Assembly (NCBI GenBank): GCA_016841245.1
Contig: JAENZN010000011.1
Span: 35,761 to 99,760 of the forward strand
Direction of reading: 5' to 3'
DNA length: 64,000 nt
From: Syntrophomonas sp.
GTDB lineage: Bacteria > Bacillota > Syntrophomonadia > Syntrophomonadales > Syntrophomonadaceae
The position numbers and the translations under genes were made by a program. Within the stretch, counting starts at the first letter, position 1. Each line of letters starts with the position of its first letter. Positions 61,990-64,000 of the stretch are shown piece after piece. The notes under the pieces were generated by a model. That model was given only the letters and a program-made list of their open reading frames with translations, did no database searches and was not told the origin of the DNA.

Positions 61990-62808
61990 TTGAAAGAAAT
62001 CGGTATTTATATTAATAATAGAAAAAACCAGGCACAAATCTTTGGTGAATTTCTGCTGAAGCAATTAAGCAAAGAGAAATTCAAAGTATGGGTTGAAACC
62101 AATGCACCATGCAATCTGGAAAATACAGACTTAATAATTGTAATTGGTGGAGATGGAACCTTACTTGAAGCATTTGGTCAATTTGGTAAATGTGAAATAC
62201 CATTTTTATGTATTAATTTTGGAAATACAGGTTTTTTAAGCGCCATAGAGCCGAAACAATTTCATGACTATTGGCCCTTGATCTTAAATGAAAAATATTA
62301 TGTGGAAGAAAGGTCGGTAATGCAAATATCCATAACGAGAGATGCAGGCGAGGTTCTTAAATATCATGCGTTAAATGATGTGGTTATAAGATCAACACGG
62401 CTAAAAACATGTCGCCAGATTTTAAAGATTGATGGCAAGATGTTTGCTGAATATGAAGGCGATGGAGTCGTATGTTCTACATCAACGGGATCAACTGCAT
62501 ATTCACTCTCTGCCGGAGGAGCAATAATCGATCCACAATTACAGGCCATTACAATAACACCCATATGTTCAAAGATAAAATCTTTGAGGCCAATTGTATT
62601 AAGTTTTGATCATACAGTGGAAATTATCTGTGACGATAATCTGAATCTATGCAGTTTGATCGGAATTGACGGCAAGGAAAAAGCAAATTTGTGTAGTAAA
62701 GACGTGGTTAGAATAGATAGGGCTTCTATAAAGGCAAAATTAGTGCAATTGGAAAAAGGTCGTTATTTAAATCGAATACAATACAGGTTAGGTATAAAAG
62801 GTCTTTGA
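61990..62808 (+). CDS. nadK: NAD kinase
   Basis: A 272-residue NAD kinase converting NAD+ to NADP+. The hallmark IVIGGDGTLLEAF, ALNDVVI (ND) and GDGVVCSTSTGSTAYSLSAGG are all present. I choose the TTG at 61990 (AAAGG nine bases upstream), which gives the family's normal N terminus KEIGIYINNRKNQ. The frame is open back to an ATG at 61891, but those residues are hydrophobic, Cys-rich and unlike NadK. Confidence 0.92.
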   Translation: MKEIGIYINNRKNQAQIFGEFLLKQLSKEKFKVWVETNAPCNLENTDLIIVIGGDGTLLEAFGQFGKCEIPFLCINFGNTGFLSAIEPKQFHDYWPLILNEKYYVEERSVMQISITRDAGEVLKYHALNDVVIRSTRLKTCRQILKIDGKMFAEYEGDGVVCSTSTGSTAYSLSAGGAIIDPQLQAITITPICSKIKSLRPIVLSFDHTVEIICDDNLNLCSLIGIDGKEKANLCSKDVVRIDRASIKAKLVQLEKGRYLNRIQYRLGIKGL

Positions 62809-62856
62809 TTATGCGGTACTGTTTTATATTAAATTGTTTATGAGAGGTGTTCTTTA

Positions 62857-63687
62857 TTGAATAATCCAGCCTTAAAAACTTACGCTGATTTCTTTCCTAT
62901 TTTAGAACAATTTTGCACAAGGGGAATATGTTTCTGGATGTGCGATATTGAAAAGTTTGTCTGTAAAGTTCAGGGAGAAGACTCGCCAGGAGATTCCTTT
63001 GAAATAGGAGATCCTATATTATCAGGGGGGTCTGCTCGGAGGGCAATAAATGACAGAACAGCTGTTTTTGTTGAACTCCCTAAAGAAGTATATGGATATG
63101 AGGCTAATGTAATTGCGGTACCTCTAATGGATACCGATAATAGAGATGAAGTTGTAGGCGTTATAGGAATGTCCAGAAGCAGAGCTGTACAACATGAAGT
63201 TAATAAAAGTGCCAGGGACTTAAATATATTTATCGAAAACTTGGCTCAAGCATCAGAAGACGTAGCAACCGGTGCTGAAGAAATATTATTACATTCCAGA
63301 AAAAATTTAGATATGAACAATCAGATACAAACCATTAATGTCCATATAGAAAAGCTATTGCAGGATATTAGGGATGTTTCTCAAACCATTAAATTATTGG
63401 GTATTAACATTACTATTGAAGCTGCCCGCGCTGGAGAAAATGGCAGGGGATTTCAAGTTATTGCTAAAGAAATCGGCAATCTATCTAATAATGCTGCTAA
63501 CATATCTGTTGATATAGGAAAGACTTTAGAAACAATTAAGTGGGCGGTTCAAGAAATGACCATTTCAAATAACAAGGCTATCGAAGCAACAGAGAGAGAA
63601 GCAGCAGCCTCTCAAGAATTATCTGCCAGTACCAGGGAAGTGTCTCTCATTTCCAGGCAGCTATTGGAAATAGCTAAAGAATTGTGA
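62857..63687 (+). CDS. Soluble chemoreceptor (short MCP, YfmS-like)
   Basis: A 276-residue cytoplasmic methyl-accepting protein without membrane segments. Residues 1-120 form an N-terminal sensory-like domain (ISGGSARRAIND, VIAVPLMDTDNRDEVVGVIGMS) similar in layout to B. subtilis YfmS. Residues 130-276 are a truncated MCP signalling region with the hairpin tip LLGINITIEAARAGENGRGFQVIAKEIGNLS. The tip differs from the canonical LLALNAAIEAARAGE. The TTG start is inferred. GAGAGGTG precedes it. Ligand and CheW partner unknown. Confidence 0.85.
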   Translation: MNNPALKTYADFFPILEQFCTRGICFWMCDIEKFVCKVQGEDSPGDSFEIGDPILSGGSARRAINDRTAVFVELPKEVYGYEANVIAVPLMDTDNRDEVVGVIGMSRSRAVQHEVNKSARDLNIFIENLAQASEDVATGAEEILLHSRKNLDMNNQIQTINVHIEKLLQDIRDVSQTIKLLGINITIEAARAGENGRGFQVIAKEIGNLSNNAANISVDIGKTLETIKWAVQEMTISNNKAIEATEREAAASQELSASTREVSLISRQLLEIAKEL

Positions 63688-63738
63688 TTTAATTTTTAAA
63701 ATAGTGAAATTACAGTATTTTCATTGGAGGGGCTAAGA

Positions 63739-63912
63739 ATGATAAATAAAACTACTTTTGTATGTGAAAGTTGTGGCAAGCAGATTAATGAGCCAGGCTT
63801 ATGCAGTGAATGCTTAAAACGGCACGATAGAGTGGTCAAGTTCATTATTTTTATAGTATGGATTCTAGCAGTTATTAGTTTCGGATACTATTATGTACTT
63901 TTCATTGCTTAA
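63739..63912 (+). CDS. Small zinc-ribbon membrane protein
   Basis: A 57-residue protein: a CxxC...CxxC zinc-ribbon (CESCGKQINEPGLCSEC) followed by one membrane helix (FIIFIVWILAVISFGYYYVL). GGAGGGG lies eight bases before the ATG. Zinc-ribbon plus one helix is a common small-protein design; its role is unknown. Confidence 0.7.
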   Translation: MINKTTFVCESCGKQINEPGLCSECLKRHDRVVKFIIFIVWILAVISFGYYYVLFIA

Positions 63913-63969
63913 TTAATCGGTTCTTTTTAAATAGATATTGGAAATACGAAGGAAAGGAGAGAAAAGAGC

Positions 63970-64000
63970 ATGAAAGAAAAACTCACCCTGGCTCCCCCCA
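63970..64000 (+). CDS. Partial gene at the window end
   Basis: A strong ribosome site (AAGGAGAG) precedes an ATG at 63970, whose frame (MKEKLTLAPP) is cut by the window end after ten codons. Too short to identify. Confidence 0.5.
   Translation, partial: MKEKLTLAPP

Overview
The window comes from a low-to-moderate-GC, endospore-forming anaerobe of the Clostridia. A Syntrophomonas-like fatty-acid-oxidising syntroph is the best guess. The grounds are a three-cistron GerA/GerC/GerB germinant-receptor operon, a CIRCE-controlled groESL, frequent GTG/TTG starts with strong Shine-Dalgarno sites, an acyl-CoA dehydrogenase next to EtfBA, an NfnAB-type transhydrogenase, a UGA-encoded (selenocysteine) peroxiredoxin and many acyl-CoA genes. 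The species assignment is inference only; no marker gene such as 16S rRNA is present.

Layout. 0.3-3.3 kb: a promoter-driven acyl-CoA dehydrogenase/EtfBA electron-transfer unit. 3.3-3.9 kb: a gene-free, MITE-like element with terminal inverted repeats and an internal duplication. 4-12 kb: housekeeping genes (GH18 glycosidase, uracil-DNA glycosylase, the t6A operon tsaE-tsaB-rimI-tsaD, lgt, 5-formyl-THF cyclo-ligase) with a cluster of DnaA boxes between tsaD and lgt, then a LuxR-type regulator with a degenerate receiver. 12-15 kb (minus strand): a secreted transglutaminase-like protein behind a c-di-GMP-I riboswitch and terminator, then an NfeD/SPFH pair. 15.5-18.1 kb: molybdenum-cofactor genes, including a MoaC-MOSC fusion and a short Cys-rich protein. 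18.4-24.8 kb: groESL, an amidase, a UbiB-type kinase, the selenocysteine peroxiredoxin and a flavodoxin-fold quinone reductase. 24.9-26.6 kb (minus): minD-minE-minC. 27-33 kb: a subtilase, a PPDK-regulatory protein and small or membrane proteins, a WG-repeat/SLH protein and tRNA-Pro(CGG). 33.7-37.3 kb (minus): a guanylate-kinase-like protein fused to a DUF1653-like tail, then a Zn/Mn ABC transporter (znuA-znuC-znuB) behind a Fur-family-like palindrome. 37.7-41.9 kb: the germination operon with a small two-helix fourth gene.

42.6-61 kb is a large catabolic island, all on the plus strand: MaoC hydratase, crotonase, 3-hydroxyacyl-CoA dehydrogenase, three SDRs, thiolase, class III CoA transferase, a second acyl-CoA dehydrogenase, NfnAB, two MFS carriers, two universal stress proteins and an old-yellow-enzyme-type reductase. 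Together they can import an acid, activate it by CoA transfer, oxidise it by a beta-oxidation-like route and rebalance NADH, NADPH and ferredoxin. The substrate is not evident; an alicyclic, unsaturated or hydroxylated carboxylic acid fits the OYE, SDR and AAHS-like carrier set better than plain butyrate. Several long perfect hairpins without U-tracts lie between its genes. The last 3 kb carry NAD kinase, a soluble chemoreceptor and two small membrane proteins; a further gene is cut by the window end.

The strongest unusual items are the selenoprotein peroxiredoxin with a SECIS-like hairpin, the complete promoter-riboswitch-terminator module at 13 kb, the DnaA-box cluster, the MITE-like element and the catabolic island.
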